Positions 44,961 through 58,003 of a stretch of DNA of 64,000 bases are shown here, piece after piece (position 1 is the stretch's first letter; every line of letters starts with the position of its first letter). The DNA is from Falsihalocynthiibacter sp042445055 (GTDB lineage: Bacteria; Pseudomonadota; Alphaproteobacteria; Rhodobacterales; Rhodobacteraceae). The notes under the pieces are model-generated. The model ran no database searches and had not been told where the DNA came from. It saw nothing but the letters and a program-made list of their open reading frames with translations. The DNA lies in NCBI RefSeq assembly GCF_042445055.1, contig NZ_CP170339.1, positions 2,728,001 through 2,792,000 of the forward strand, in the 5' to 3' direction. The position numbers and the translations under genes were made by a program.

Positions 44961-45366
44961 GGGCGCAATCAGCGTTGCAGAACGGAACTGAAGTGCTACG
45001 TATGATGTCTGTATCCGGCCCAAACCTGACACTGGTGCAAGTTACAGCTAATGCCAGCTTAGAGCCCTTTACCGACTTTCTGCAATGCGGCTAATGTCCG
45101 CTACCACGTATGGGCCAAAAGCCTTCAACAACTGCGTAGGTCTAGAACGGGGATTTTGGCAGCCGAAAATCAGGCCGTTTTTAACTTCTGCCAGAAACCA
45201 GCGTTTGTTGAGCAGGGTGGTATGCCTACTACGCCCAAATTAACGATGTTACTCGGGAACCCAAACTGCCGGTGCAGATTCCAGAAAGCTTCGTCTAAGC
45301 GGTTTTATGTAAACCTGCTTCTAGTTGAGTGAGAGTCGACATGAGAGTGTGTCAAAGTCATGATGT

Positions 45367-46827
45367 TTAAAGCATGGGGTTGAAGATTTTGTAAATTACA
45401 AACCCACTTTCATCTGGTTCTCTAACGGCGTTCAGAGTCCATCCCTCATTGACAAGATCTGTCGCCATATTATTCCAGAAAAATGTATTCAGAATAACCA
45501 CATGTGTAATATTGTTTTTTATAACGATCTGATTGAGGGCGGCGCTTCTATTCCGTCCAATAGAGGGTTTAGTATACTTTTCATGCTCAATAATTGAAGA
45601 TGGCGTTTTTAGACCAACCAAATCAAAGGTCGTAAAAGAGGTTCCCCAAGCAAAATAGCCTGCATCATGAATCAAGACGCGTGCGTCGACAGGCAAATTG
45701 CGATTGGCCCATTCCACAACTGCCCGATCCTCGTCAGCGCTATCAATAATGGTTTCATGAAACTTGTTGAGTTGCGGAGGCATTAAAAACAGCAGTCCCA
45801 AAAAAAATGCGGTGACCAGCACCGGATGGGTAACCGGTATGTGTTTTAGAAACGCGACAAATCCCACAATGCCTAGTGGCAACAAAATATATAAATACCG
45901 TGAGTAATTATGATATAGTCCACTAGGAAAATATATGAGGTAAGCACCTAAAAACGCGCAAACAAAGACGAGTAAGGGTACTGAAAACCTTGTTCTAAAA
46001 ACGAAAATAATTCCTACAAGAAGGGGCAGAATTGCAGATTCCCTTATTGCACCTCCAGCAATGGACATTTTTTCGGCCAATGGCAGGTTTGCTTCAGCAA
46101 AAAATGCTATCTTAGCTGATCCTGTTTGCGAGGTAAGATGCCCTGTTGCAAAATAATACCATACAAGCCATGGTGCGATGCCCAATAAAAACAGAGTGGA
46201 ATCTCTTGCAATATTTTCTAAGTTTAGCCCGTTTTCAAACCATCTCCAAACAAGAACCCCCAGTGAAAGCGCTGCCAGTTCAGGACGGATAAAAGGCATC
46301 ACGCCACAGAGAAGGGGCAGGATTAAACGGGAATTAGAAAGAAAAAGCGAAAGACACCAAACAACAGCTGCCATAGCGAGGCCTGTTTCTAAGCCACCGT
46401 AGAGTTGTCGCAAACTATTTTGCGCGAGAGCGCTAATACATACCGATAAAAGCGCAATTAGTTTAGAGGGGTAAATCTGCATTGACAGACATGCAATACC
46501 CACATGATATAACGCCGCAAACAAGGACGCAGCCAGAAAAGCTGCCACTGGAAGGTCCACAAATAACCCTAGAAACGCAACCGAAATAAGGTGCACCGCA
46601 CTGGTCGTACCAACCAGTGCGTTTTGCGAATAGCTGTCGTCGGCGTTACCGCTAAGCAGCGTGTTGGCGTTATCGATGACTATATATGCGTCATCAAGGG
46701 GAAAGTGCCACGGATTGCTCCCAAAATATAGAAGACAACTTATCGCTATGGAAAGTAATGCAATGATCCCGTAAAATTTAACATTATCAAAGACTTTTAA
46801 GCCTGTTTTTATTTGAACAGTATTCAC
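45367..46827 (-). CDS. Polytopic membrane protein, GT-C-like
   Basis: 486 residues with about ten predicted membrane segments. After the first helix (FYGIIALLSIAISCLLYF) comes PWHFPLDDAYI, an acidic DD motif in the first outer loop as in GT-C glycosyltransferases that use lipid-linked sugars, then LRQLYGGLETGLAM near 142. The last 120 residues form a soluble domain (VVEWANRNLPVDARVLIHDAGYF onward). Not assigned to a family. AT-richer than its surroundings, which together with the nearby repeats suggests acquisition. Confidence 0.7.
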   Translation of the reverse strand: MNTVQIKTGLKVFDNVKFYGIIALLSIAISCLLYFGSNPWHFPLDDAYIVIDNANTLLSGNADDSYSQNALVGTTSAVHLISVAFLGLFVDLPVAAFLAASLFAALYHVGIACLSMQIYPSKLIALLSVCISALAQNSLRQLYGGLETGLAMAAVVWCLSLFLSNSRLILPLLCGVMPFIRPELAALSLGVLVWRWFENGLNLENIARDSTLFLLGIAPWLVWYYFATGHLTSQTGSAKIAFFAEANLPLAEKMSIAGGAIRESAILPLLVGIIFVFRTRFSVPLLVFVCAFLGAYLIYFPSGLYHNYSRYLYILLPLGIVGFVAFLKHIPVTHPVLVTAFFLGLLFLMPPQLNKFHETIIDSADEDRAVVEWANRNLPVDARVLIHDAGYFAWGTSFTTFDLVGLKTPSSIIEHEKYTKPSIGRNRSAALNQIVIKNNITHVVILNTFFWNNMATDLVNEGWTLNAVREPDESGFVIYKIFNPML

Positions 46828-47088
46828 CGCTATTTCCTTGTTTATCTTTTGTAGAAAAAACTAATTTTGGAAACTTTTAGGCTCCGTAAGTTTCAAATGG
46901 TAACTTATTTTTTCGATATTTGGTATTGTTGCGAAAGCAAGACTACTTTTCCAAACTGAGGTACTCTAGACTTGTAGATGCTTTTCTTGGCAATTCTTGA
47001 AGCAACGCAGACTTTAATCCGCAAGACTGGAGTGATTACGATGAGGCCCACTCTAAAAATGTGAGCGGCGCGGAACTCGTGTTATGTG

Positions 47089-47903
47089 GGAGGTGTCAGA
47101 CGAATTCGAACTCGTCTCTACTAGGCCAACACGACTGTCCGTTATGCTGCGCAAAGACCGCGCCACTCAGCCAGAGCGGCGGCGCGGCTGACCTTTAAGT
47201 GATCGCGTTGGGAGAGGCTTCGGTTCTGGCTGAAATGGTTGTGGATGGATGCGTGGACAGCATCGAGTTTCTGCAGACTTCGCATACGCCTGAAACGCAA
47301 CATTGCCTGCTCCCTTCGTCGAAAAGGCAAGTGCGAATTCTCAATCCGATTGTTGAGCCAACGACCCGTTTTCTGTTTGTGGGCGTTGCCGATTTCTTTC
47401 ATCGCAGCCCCGTATGACCTCATCCTGTCCGTCACGATCACTTCCGCTTGTCCATGCTTGCGCATTGCTTTTCTTAGGAATTTCAGCGCAGCCTTCTTAT
47501 CTCGCTTCCTTGTGACATAACATTCGAGCACCTCGCCTTCATGGTCAACGGCACGCCAGAGATAATGCCGCTCGCCGTTTATCTTTACGAATACTTCATC
47601 CAGATGCCATCGCCAGCGGCTAGATTTCATTCCACTAATTCGTCGCTTCTTAATCTCAGATGCGAATATCGGACCGAAACGGTGCCACCAATATCGAACC
47701 GCTTCGTGGCTAACACCGACCCCGCGTTCGTGAAGCAGATCCTCGACGTTTCGGAGTGAAAGGGGAAACCGCACATAGAGCATAACTGCAAGGCGGATGA
47801 TTTCCATGCTGGTTTCGAAGTACTTGAAAGGGTCTTTCTTTGGCATGGGCAGACGTTATCGCCCAAACCAGCCCTGCTCAAGCCGAGTTCCTCTGACAGT
47901 GCC
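47089..47903 (-). mobile_element. IS6-family insertion sequence, apparently intact
   Basis: About 815 bases. One end begins GGAGGTGTCAGACGAATTCG and the other ends CTCTGACAGTGCC; read inward both contain TGTCAGA-(C/G)-GAA. The 8-base flanks differ (GTTATGTG, GTCAGGTC), so no simple target duplication is visible. Two other copies lie at 41543-42361 and 49702-50094. Confidence 0.8.
47142..47846 (-). CDS. IS6-family transposase
   Basis: 234 residues, the usual size. DDE pattern: D83 in WRWHLDEVFVKI, D140 in VIVTDRMRSYGAA, and E169 in NNRIENSHLPFRRRE. An N-terminal helix-turn-helix (SLRNVEDLLHERGVGVSHEAVRYW) recognises the ends. The frame is complete from ATG to TAA-class stop, so the enzyme may be active and could mobilise the decayed relatives. 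Confidence 0.92.
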   Translation of the reverse strand: MPKKDPFKYFETSMEIIRLAVMLYVRFPLSLRNVEDLLHERGVGVSHEAVRYWWHRFGPIFASEIKKRRISGMKSSRWRWHLDEVFVKINGERHYLWRAVDHEGEVLECYVTRKRDKKAALKFLRKAMRKHGQAEVIVTDRMRSYGAAMKEIGNAHKQKTGRWLNNRIENSHLPFRRREQAMLRFRRMRSLQKLDAVHASIHNHFSQNRSLSQRDHLKVSRAAALAEWRGLCAA

Positions 47904-47910
47904 GTCAGGT

Positions 47911-47930
47911 CAGTTTCCACTGACACCGCC
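47911..47930. repeat. Orphan IS6-type end
   Basis: CAGTTTCCACTGACACCGCC resembles the outer end of the IS6 copies (AGTTTCCTCTGACAGTGCC at 42361) and directly follows the right end of the intact element, as if an older copy was split or lost there. Confidence 0.5.
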
Positions 47931-48048
47931 ATACTCTAAGCTGTCTCGAGAAATAGGAAGATGGCATATGATCGTCTCGCAGTCGAACTCCATTTGCCCA
48001 AGCGCAACTAGCGCGGTATAGTACTTGACGAAGTAATAGGGGGTTCCT

Positions 48049-49602
48049 TTGAAACTTGTTCGTATTTTCTTCGGAATCGCTTTGTCCATTTGGCTAATAG
48101 CTTTTGCGTTTCGCATCCTTTTCTCGGTCCCAAACTCAGAAAATCGCTCATATTCATTGGCAATTCCAGCTTCTGTTGAAACAACAATTGGATCATTCGT
48201 TCTTGCTAAGCAATTAGGAAATGCAGGCAAGTCTGGCGTGACACAACTTGCTGAGGGCCCAGCAGCCTTCGCTGCGCGAATTCGATTAGCAGAAGTCGCC
48301 CAAGCAAGTATTGATGCCCGCTATTACATATGGCAGGACGATTTGACCGGACTTCTATTGTTAGAAAGTTTATATGAAGCCGCGGAGCGCGGCGTTCGTG
48401 TGCGATTACTTCTAGATGACAACGGCACACCAAACTTAGATCTCGAAATCGCGCAAATGACTGCGCACCCAAATATTGAAGTTCGCATTTTCAATCCATT
48501 CATTCTGAGAAAGCCGCGCTTAGTATCATTTTTGCTAGACTTTAATCGCCTGAACAGAAGGATGCACAACAAATCCTTCACGGTCGACGGTGCCGTTACG
48601 ATTGTTGGAGGTCGGAATATTGGAGACATTTATTTTTCGAGAAACGAGCATGTCAATTATTTTGACTTCGACTTAATCGCATTCGGAGATGCCGCGAACG
48701 ATGTATCAGAGGATTTCGATTTATATTGGGCGAGCGATTCCGCTGTAGCGGCGGAGGACGTACTTCCACCATATGATGCCTCACAGTCACCACTTTTTGA
48801 CTCCGTTGCCTTTCAACGCTCCCTGCCCGGCGGGACGGAATTTGATGAAGCCATACACGAAATGAAGATACTTGAGCACCTAACTGATCCAAAATACGGA
48901 TTTGAATGGGCTGAAATAGAACTGGTAAGTGACAGTCCAGCTAAGGGTCTGGGGCCCATTCCGCAAAGTGAATTATTAAACTCAAAGCTGCTCGAGATTT
49001 TACCGACGCCCAAGGCCAGCGTAGATTTGGTCTCCGCCTATTTTATTCCAAGCGGTACCGTGGGAGACCTTTTAACTTCTTGGGCTGAAAAAGGTCTGAA
49101 AGTTCGGACACTCACGAATGCGCAGGAATCAACTGACGTTCTCCCTGTCCATTCTGGATATATTAGGTATCGACCCAAGCTCATAGACGCGGGTGTGGGT
49201 GTGTATGAACTCAAAACCACATTAGAACCCAGAACTCTTAGCAATCAGATGGGGTTAACTGGAGAAAGCCGATCAAGTCTACACGCAAAAACGTTTGTCA
49301 TTGATGGTGTTGAAGTTTTTGTAGGGTCCTTCAATTTTGACCCCCGATCTGCAAACCTGAACACCGAAATGGGCTTCTTGGTGAAAGGCAAATCACTCGC
49401 CCGTTTTGTTTCCGAGGTTCTAAACCAGAATCTAGATGAATGGGCATATGTCGTCACCGCCTCAAATGACGGTAACCTAATTTGGACAGAGGAATCTTCA
49501 AACTCTGAAAAAGTAGTTCACGAGATTGAGCCAAAGACCACCGTTTTTTCCCGCGCCCTAGTTGTGATGATCGGCTGGTTACCTATTCAGTGGTTGCTCT
49601 AG
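48049..49602 (+). CDS. Phospholipase D family protein, ClsC-like cardiolipin synthase
   Basis: 517 residues from a TTG at 48049 (GGGGG five bases upstream). An N-terminal membrane anchor (IFFGIALSIWLIAFAFRILF) precedes two PLD domains with HKD motifs: H173-x-K (HNKSFTVD) with GGRNIGD, and H412-x-K (HAKTFVID) with GSFNFDPRSANLNTEMG. YIWQDDLTGLLLLESL and RGVRVRLLLDDNGT are typical of the YmdC/ClsC subgroup that makes cardiolipin from phosphatidylglycerol and phosphatidylethanolamine. Flanked by mobile elements on both sides. Confidence 0.9.
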   Translation: MKLVRIFFGIALSIWLIAFAFRILFSVPNSENRSYSLAIPASVETTIGSFVLAKQLGNAGKSGVTQLAEGPAAFAARIRLAEVAQASIDARYYIWQDDLTGLLLLESLYEAAERGVRVRLLLDDNGTPNLDLEIAQMTAHPNIEVRIFNPFILRKPRLVSFLLDFNRLNRRMHNKSFTVDGAVTIVGGRNIGDIYFSRNEHVNYFDFDLIAFGDAANDVSEDFDLYWASDSAVAAEDVLPPYDASQSPLFDSVAFQRSLPGGTEFDEAIHEMKILEHLTDPKYGFEWAEIELVSDSPAKGLGPIPQSELLNSKLLEILPTPKASVDLVSAYFIPSGTVGDLLTSWAEKGLKVRTLTNAQESTDVLPVHSGYIRYRPKLIDAGVGVYELKTTLEPRTLSNQMGLTGESRSSLHAKTFVIDGVEVFVGSFNFDPRSANLNTEMGFLVKGKSLARFVSEVLNQNLDEWAYVVTASNDGNLIWTEESSNSEKVVHEIEPKTTVFSRALVVMIGWLPIQWLL

Positions 49603-49630
49603 CGAATTAGCCCCCACTCAAATCGATCCT

Positions 49631-49703
49631 TGTCCGTCGTCAGAGTTTTTGGAACCAATGGGGGCCTAAACAAAGAGAGCGTTTGGCTCATCTGTTTGGT
49701 TGG
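49631..49703 (+). repeat. Dispersed repeat copy 2 (matches 38618-38690)
   Basis: Same ordered blocks as copy 1 (TGTCCG, TTTGGAACCAA, CCTAAAC, AAGAG, GCTCATCT). It ends where the partial IS6 copy begins. Confidence 0.5.
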
Positions 49704-50094
49704 TGGTGTCAGACAAATTCGAACTCGTCTCTACTAGGTCAGCCTCACTGCTCCTTATGTCGCACCGGGACCGCGCCACTCAGTAAGAGCAGCGTTGCGT
49801 TTCAGTTTGAAATGAACTCATTGCGATAGACTGCGATCCATATTGAAGTGGTTGAAAACGGATGCGTGAACGGAAACAAATTTCTGCAAACTTCGCATTC
49901 GGCGAAAGCGGTGTGTCGCTCGTTTCTTCGTCGAAACTCAAGTGTGAATTCTCAGCGTGATTGTTTTTCCAGCGTCCTATTTCCTGTTTCGCCGCGTTAC
50001 CAATCACCTTCATCGCAGCGCCGTATGAGCGAAGTTTATCGGCGACTAGCACTTCGGATTTGCCATGACGTTTCATAGTTTTCTTGAGGAATTT
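49702..50094 (-). pseudogene. Partial IS6-family element, cut by the IS3-family element
   Basis: The C-terminal half of an IS6 transposase is readable: KFLKKTMKRHGKSEVLVADK, LRSYGAAMKVIGNAAKQE, NNHAENSHLSF, then a frameshift. It stops abruptly at the IS3-family end at 50095; the missing 5' half is not found on the other side of that element, so a deletion or rearrangement accompanied the event. Confidence 0.8.
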
Positions 50095-50128
50095 TGATCA
50101 GCCCCACCTAAGTAGTCCAGTTTGAATG

Positions 50129-50932
50129 TTAGTGCATGATCGGCCTTAGTTCCATCGGGACGATGGTTTCCGGAGCCGGCGGGCGGTAGCCCAGAGCACT
50201 GTGTGGTCGTTTGGTATTTTAGTGTTTCCTCCAGCTTTCGATGATAATCTGTGCTTCGCGTAGAGTGTAAAAGCTCTCCCCGTTCAGCAACTCGTCGCGG
50301 AACCGGGCATTGAAACTTTCGCAATACCCATTCTCCCACGGCGAGCCAGGCTCAATGTAAGCCGTTTTGGCTCCAACCGCCTCAATCCAGTCTCGAACAG
50401 CCCGAGCTATGAACTCCGGGCCGTTGTCCGACCTGATGTAGGCCGGAACGCCGCGCAAGATGAACAGATCCGTGAGTGCGTCGATGACTTCTGTCGAGTT
50501 CAACTTCCGCTTCACCCGGATCGCCAGGCATTCCCGGCTGTATTCGTCCAAGATGTTCAGGGTCCGGAACGCTTTCCCGTCATCAGTTCGATGATGAACG
50601 AAGTCATACGACCAGACGTGGTTGCGATACTCTGGCCGCAGCCGGACACATGAGCCATCATTTAGCCAGAGCCGCCCCTTCTTGGGTTGTTTCATGGGTA
50701 CTTTGAGCCCCTCACGCCGCCACAACCGTTCAACCCGCTTGTCGTTCACCTGCCAGCCCGCATCCCTGAGCAGAGCCGCAATCCGGCGATACCCGTACCG
50801 GCCATACTGACGTGCCAGTTCGATCATATCAGCAACCAGCCGTTCTTCGTCACTTCGGTCAACAGGCAACCGCCTCTGGGTGGATCGGTTCTGCCCCAAA
50901 ACACGACAGATCCGCCGCTCAGACACCCGCAC
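50129..50932 (-). pseudogene. IS3-family transposase OrfB, interrupted by one nonsense codon
   Basis: Reads from a GTG at 50932 (or by frameshift from orfA) through an intact DDE core: D110 in WSYDFVHHRTDDG, D169 in YIRSDNGPEF, E205 in NGYCESFNAR (35 residues after the second Asp, as expected). A TAA at 50219-50221 replaces the codon after SWRKH, where Tyr is normal, and the frame then continues NTKRPHSALGYRPPAPETIV to the natural stop at 50129. The last 29 residues are therefore lost. Confidence 0.85.
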
Positions 50933-50976
50933 CTCATTGCGAATGTGATCGATGCAGGCGCGGCGGCGCGAGGGGC

Positions 50977-51261
50977 TCAGAAGTTTCCCCGTGCGGCTTC
51001 CGACAGGATCAACTTGTCCAGGGTCAGATCAGATACGGCTCGCCGCAGTCGATCATTCTCCTTCTGAAGCCGCTTTAGTTCCCTCAGTTGGTCGGTTCCC
51101 ATTCCGCCATATTGTTTGCGCCAACGATAAAACGTCTGTTCAGTTATCTGCACTTGCCGGATTGCATCAACACGCGGCATGCCTTGACCGCAAAGCACCT
51201 CAACCTGCCGCAACTTCGTGACAATCTCTTCTGGCTTGTGTCGCTTAATTCCCATTTTCAA
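50977..51261 (-). CDS. IS3-family transposase OrfA
   Basis: 94 residues. Helix-turn-helix region IKRHKPEEIVTKLRQVEVLC and ITEQTFYRWRKQYGGM, then a leucine-zipper-like helix (QLRELKRLQKENDRLRRAV) for multimerisation. The last codons contain the heptamer G GGA AAC (50983-50989, minus strand) two codons before the TGA, and the orfB frame is open in the -1 phase there, so OrfAB would be made by programmed -1 frameshifting. Confidence 0.9.
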   Translation of the reverse strand: MKMGIKRHKPEEIVTKLRQVEVLCGQGMPRVDAIRQVQITEQTFYRWRKQYGGMGTDQLRELKRLQKENDRLRRAVSDLTLDKLILSEAARGNF

Positions 51262-51297
51262 TCCTCCGATTCCTAACTATAGGGGCGGACCACTTCA

Positions 51298-51632
51298 AAG
51301 GGGGAGGACCAAAACCTCGGTGGAACTCACGCAAGCCCCATCCCACACTTACGTCGTGCACACGAACGTATTCTGCCGAATGGAAAACGTATCTGGATTC
51401 CGTCAACCTTGGTCAATGTACGCAACGAAGGCGACATTGCATTTGTAGAGAAGCGAAAAGCGTATCGACGAGACGCAACACGATAGACAGCCGTTTCAAA
51501 CCCTGCGTATCCAAAATAACACACTTCGAAACGCGTCCTTATGCTTCCACAGTGCTTCCACGGGTGGAACTGGCAACGCAATCGGCCCCGCGAGCGGGGT
51601 TCGTAAGTTATTGTTTTATATGTATATTTATT
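51298..51632. other. Intergenic region between the IS3 element and tRNA-fMet
   Basis: 335 bases, no gene. The right third is the tRNA-fMet flanking segment with a GC hairpin at about 51585-51599 that may end the rRNA operon transcript. Confidence 0.5.

Positions 51633-51640
<8 letters not shown>
51530..51640 (-). repeat. tRNA-fMet downstream segment (reference copy)
   Basis: Sequence just 3' of tRNA-fMet; diverged copies occur at 44821-44960 (same orientation) and 40013-40175 (inverted). It includes a CCCCGC/GCGGGG hairpin (about 51585-51599). Confidence 0.6.
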
Positions 51641-51709
<69 letters not shown>

Positions 51710-51803
51710 CGCTTGGGTTTTGAGGCCCTTATCGTCCCCCAGGAGATATTTGTTCTGGGGCTTGAGGTATCGTTTGAGAGATACGTGTTATGTTTCTTAC
51801 TAG

Positions 51804-51919
51804 GTTTGGCGGCGACCTACTCTCCCACGCCTTAAGACGCAGTACCATCGGCGCAACAGTGCTTAACTGCCGAGTTCGGGATGGGATCGGGTGTTTCACT
51901 TGTGCCATGACCACCAAAC
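51804..51919 (-). rRNA. 5S ribosomal RNA
   Basis: About 116 bases with complementary ends (GTTTGG at the 5' end, CCAAAC at the 3' end) and the conserved central part ATCCCGAACTCGGCAGTTAAG. Ends estimated to within a few bases. Confidence 0.92.
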
Positions 51920-52057
51920 CGAGAAAGAAACACAACGCTCAGCTACTATCTTGTTTTGTTTCACTTAAAAAAGTGCAGCTTTTGATTTTTCCGCCTCATC
52001 CGTTCCCGAACAGATGTTCGGTGGTGAGGTTTGTAGAAGTCTCGCTTCTACTGGATC

Positions 52058-54892
<2,835 letters not shown>

Positions 54893-55407
54893 GATCCAGA
54901 AGAAGAAAGACTTGCGTCCAACTTTCCTGGTACCAAAAGCTTGTACTTTTTCCCGCTCCGGTGACAAACGTTACCGGAACAATGTGCTTCAAAAGAAGCA
55001 CTGCGATCCCGCGTAGGATCGCGTTGATCTCATCTTGCGACAAGATCTGGTTAGTGTACTTGACTTGATAGTTATTTGAACCTTTGAGCTCGAAGCTCAT
55101 GATCACACTTACTCGCATGATCAGTTCAAAAACTGATGTTGTATCTCTCTAAACGATGTCAAACGTTGATCTCCCGAAGGGAAATCAACGAAAGCGAGAC
55201 AGCGACTTTCCAAAGGAAAGTTGCGTTCGCCATTCATCCGATTGGATGGCAAAACACAAAGTGTGCTCAACGATCAAATCGGAAGTCTATGTATTACGGG
55301 ATCGTATCAGGCTGTCCTGCTGGCGCGCTCTCGGTGATTTGGCAATCACCTGCCGCTTCTGCTTGGAACTTCTGTTGCCCGTTCAATTTGCAAGCAAATT
55401 GAACGTA

Positions 55408-55484
<77 letters not shown>

Positions 55485-55632
55485 AGCTGATTTTGCAAAA
55501 AGCAAAACCGGTATGCCTCGATGGTCAACCGAAGCGCTAGCAAACAAACGCGCTCTCGGTGATTTAACAATCACCTGCCGCTTCCGGCCGCCGCGTCTGA
55601 TGTAAGCTCAATTCGCTTTGCAAATTGAACAT

Positions 55633-55708
55633 TGGTGGAGCGTAACGGGTTCGAACCGTTGACCCCCTGCTTGCAAAGCAGGTGCTCTACCAACTGAGCT
55701 AACGCCCC
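55633..55708 (-). tRNA. tRNA-Ala (anticodon TGC)
   Basis: 76 bases, acceptor GGGGCGT opposite ACGCTCC, anticodon TGC in the loop TTTGCAA, CCA encoded. In transcript order it comes first after 16S here (16S, Ala, Ile, 23S), whereas the usual bacterial order is Ile then Ala. Confidence 0.95.
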
Positions 55709-55851
55709 TAATAATGCTCCCACTGGAACACATAGTTACTGAAGAGATATGAGGACGGCTCGGTCCGATGCCTGAACTATGTTCAAGCTTATATGCTACT
55801 AAGTAGCTGCTAAGTGTTTCACGAGACAAGCAAGCTCATCTGACTAGAAAC

Positions 55852-57329
<1,478 letters not shown>

Positions 57330-57562
57330 GAAACGCATTGCTGCGTATCCTTGACGTTCGAACCTCTGCACATCGTCCTATCTGTTCAGGATAGGACACT
57401 TATTCTGTTTGTTGTGCTTCAGTTAACAAAGTTAACAAAAAGCCGTCCAAACAGTGAAGCTGACACTAGATCATCGGCCGAAGCCTACTAGCGTTGATAT
57501 ACAGACGTTGATCCATCGAACTGAACCAAACCGCCCACATATCTCTTCAGATATCATCAATT

Positions 57563-57572
57563 TCAAAGAGCG
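57563..57572 (-). promoter_or_regulatory. boxA-like antitermination site
   Basis: CGCTCTTTGA in the 16S leader, matching the boxA consensus (TGCTCTTTA) that recruits Nus factors to rRNA transcripts. Confidence 0.6.
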
Positions 57573-57711
57573 AAGAAACAATAACAAACCGTAGCGCCCT
57601 AAACTTCGGCGCGCACCGCCCGTATCATCTCTTATAAATTATTAACCGCCGCGTATCCCTCAGGACCGTCTGGCGCCCCGTCAGTGCATCTCTGCGCCGC
57701 CGGTGAAGGGG

Positions 57712-57740
57712 GTTCTAGTCCCACTCAACAAAACCCGCAA
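57712..57740 (-). promoter_or_regulatory. Probable rRNA operon promoter
   Basis: On the minus strand TTGCGG, a 17-base spacer, then TAGAAC, about 380 bases upstream of 16S. The spacing is ideal and the sequence resembles strong alphaproteobacterial sigma-70 promoters. Confidence 0.6.
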
Positions 57741-58003
57741 CCCCTTTCTAACAAAAAAACAAAACAAAATCAAAAAATACACAAAAACAACAACTTAAAG
57801 CAGAAAAATCCGCTGAAAGGCTATTCACTCCAGCCGAAAACTACCGCTCTAAAGGCCTATTAGCGCAATATGCGGTGCGACTCGTATCAAAATCCGAGTC
57901 ACACGCTAGATTGTGACCGCGATTCACCCGTATTGCCCCTTGCCAAACTCAGGAAGACGCGACACCGTGCTTGTATTGAATACAAGATTTGAGCGGGGTC
58001 ATT

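Larger units (their letters stand above)
44542..45366. other. Intergenic region between the Tat amidohydrolase and a membrane-protein gene
   Basis: 825 bases without a defended gene. It holds a perfect 20-bp tandem duplication (44705-44744) and a diverged copy of the tRNA-fMet downstream segment (44821-44960). From 44960 to 45366 I see only scattered pieces that look like old repeats. Confidence 0.55.
50095..51297 (-). mobile_element. IS3-family insertion sequence, nearly complete
   Basis: About 1203 bases on the minus strand: end TGAAGTGGTCCGCCCC at 51297, orfA, orfB, other end TGATCAGCCCCACC at 50095. The two ends match only partly, as in this IS3 subgroup. No clear target duplication. orfB carries a nonsense codon (see orfB). 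Decayed relatives lie at 20088, about 24670 and 38774. Confidence 0.8.
57330..58003. other. rRNA operon leader and divergent promoter region
   Basis: About 670 bases between the 16S gene and the cytochrome gene. It contains the rRNA promoter and boxA listed separately. The AT-rich part at 57750-57850 should hold upstream promoter elements and the cytochrome promoter. Confidence 0.6.

Noticed and set aside
51327..51581. 84-residue minus-strand frame near the IS3 element
   Set aside because: It includes the tRNA-flank repeat and shows no family features.
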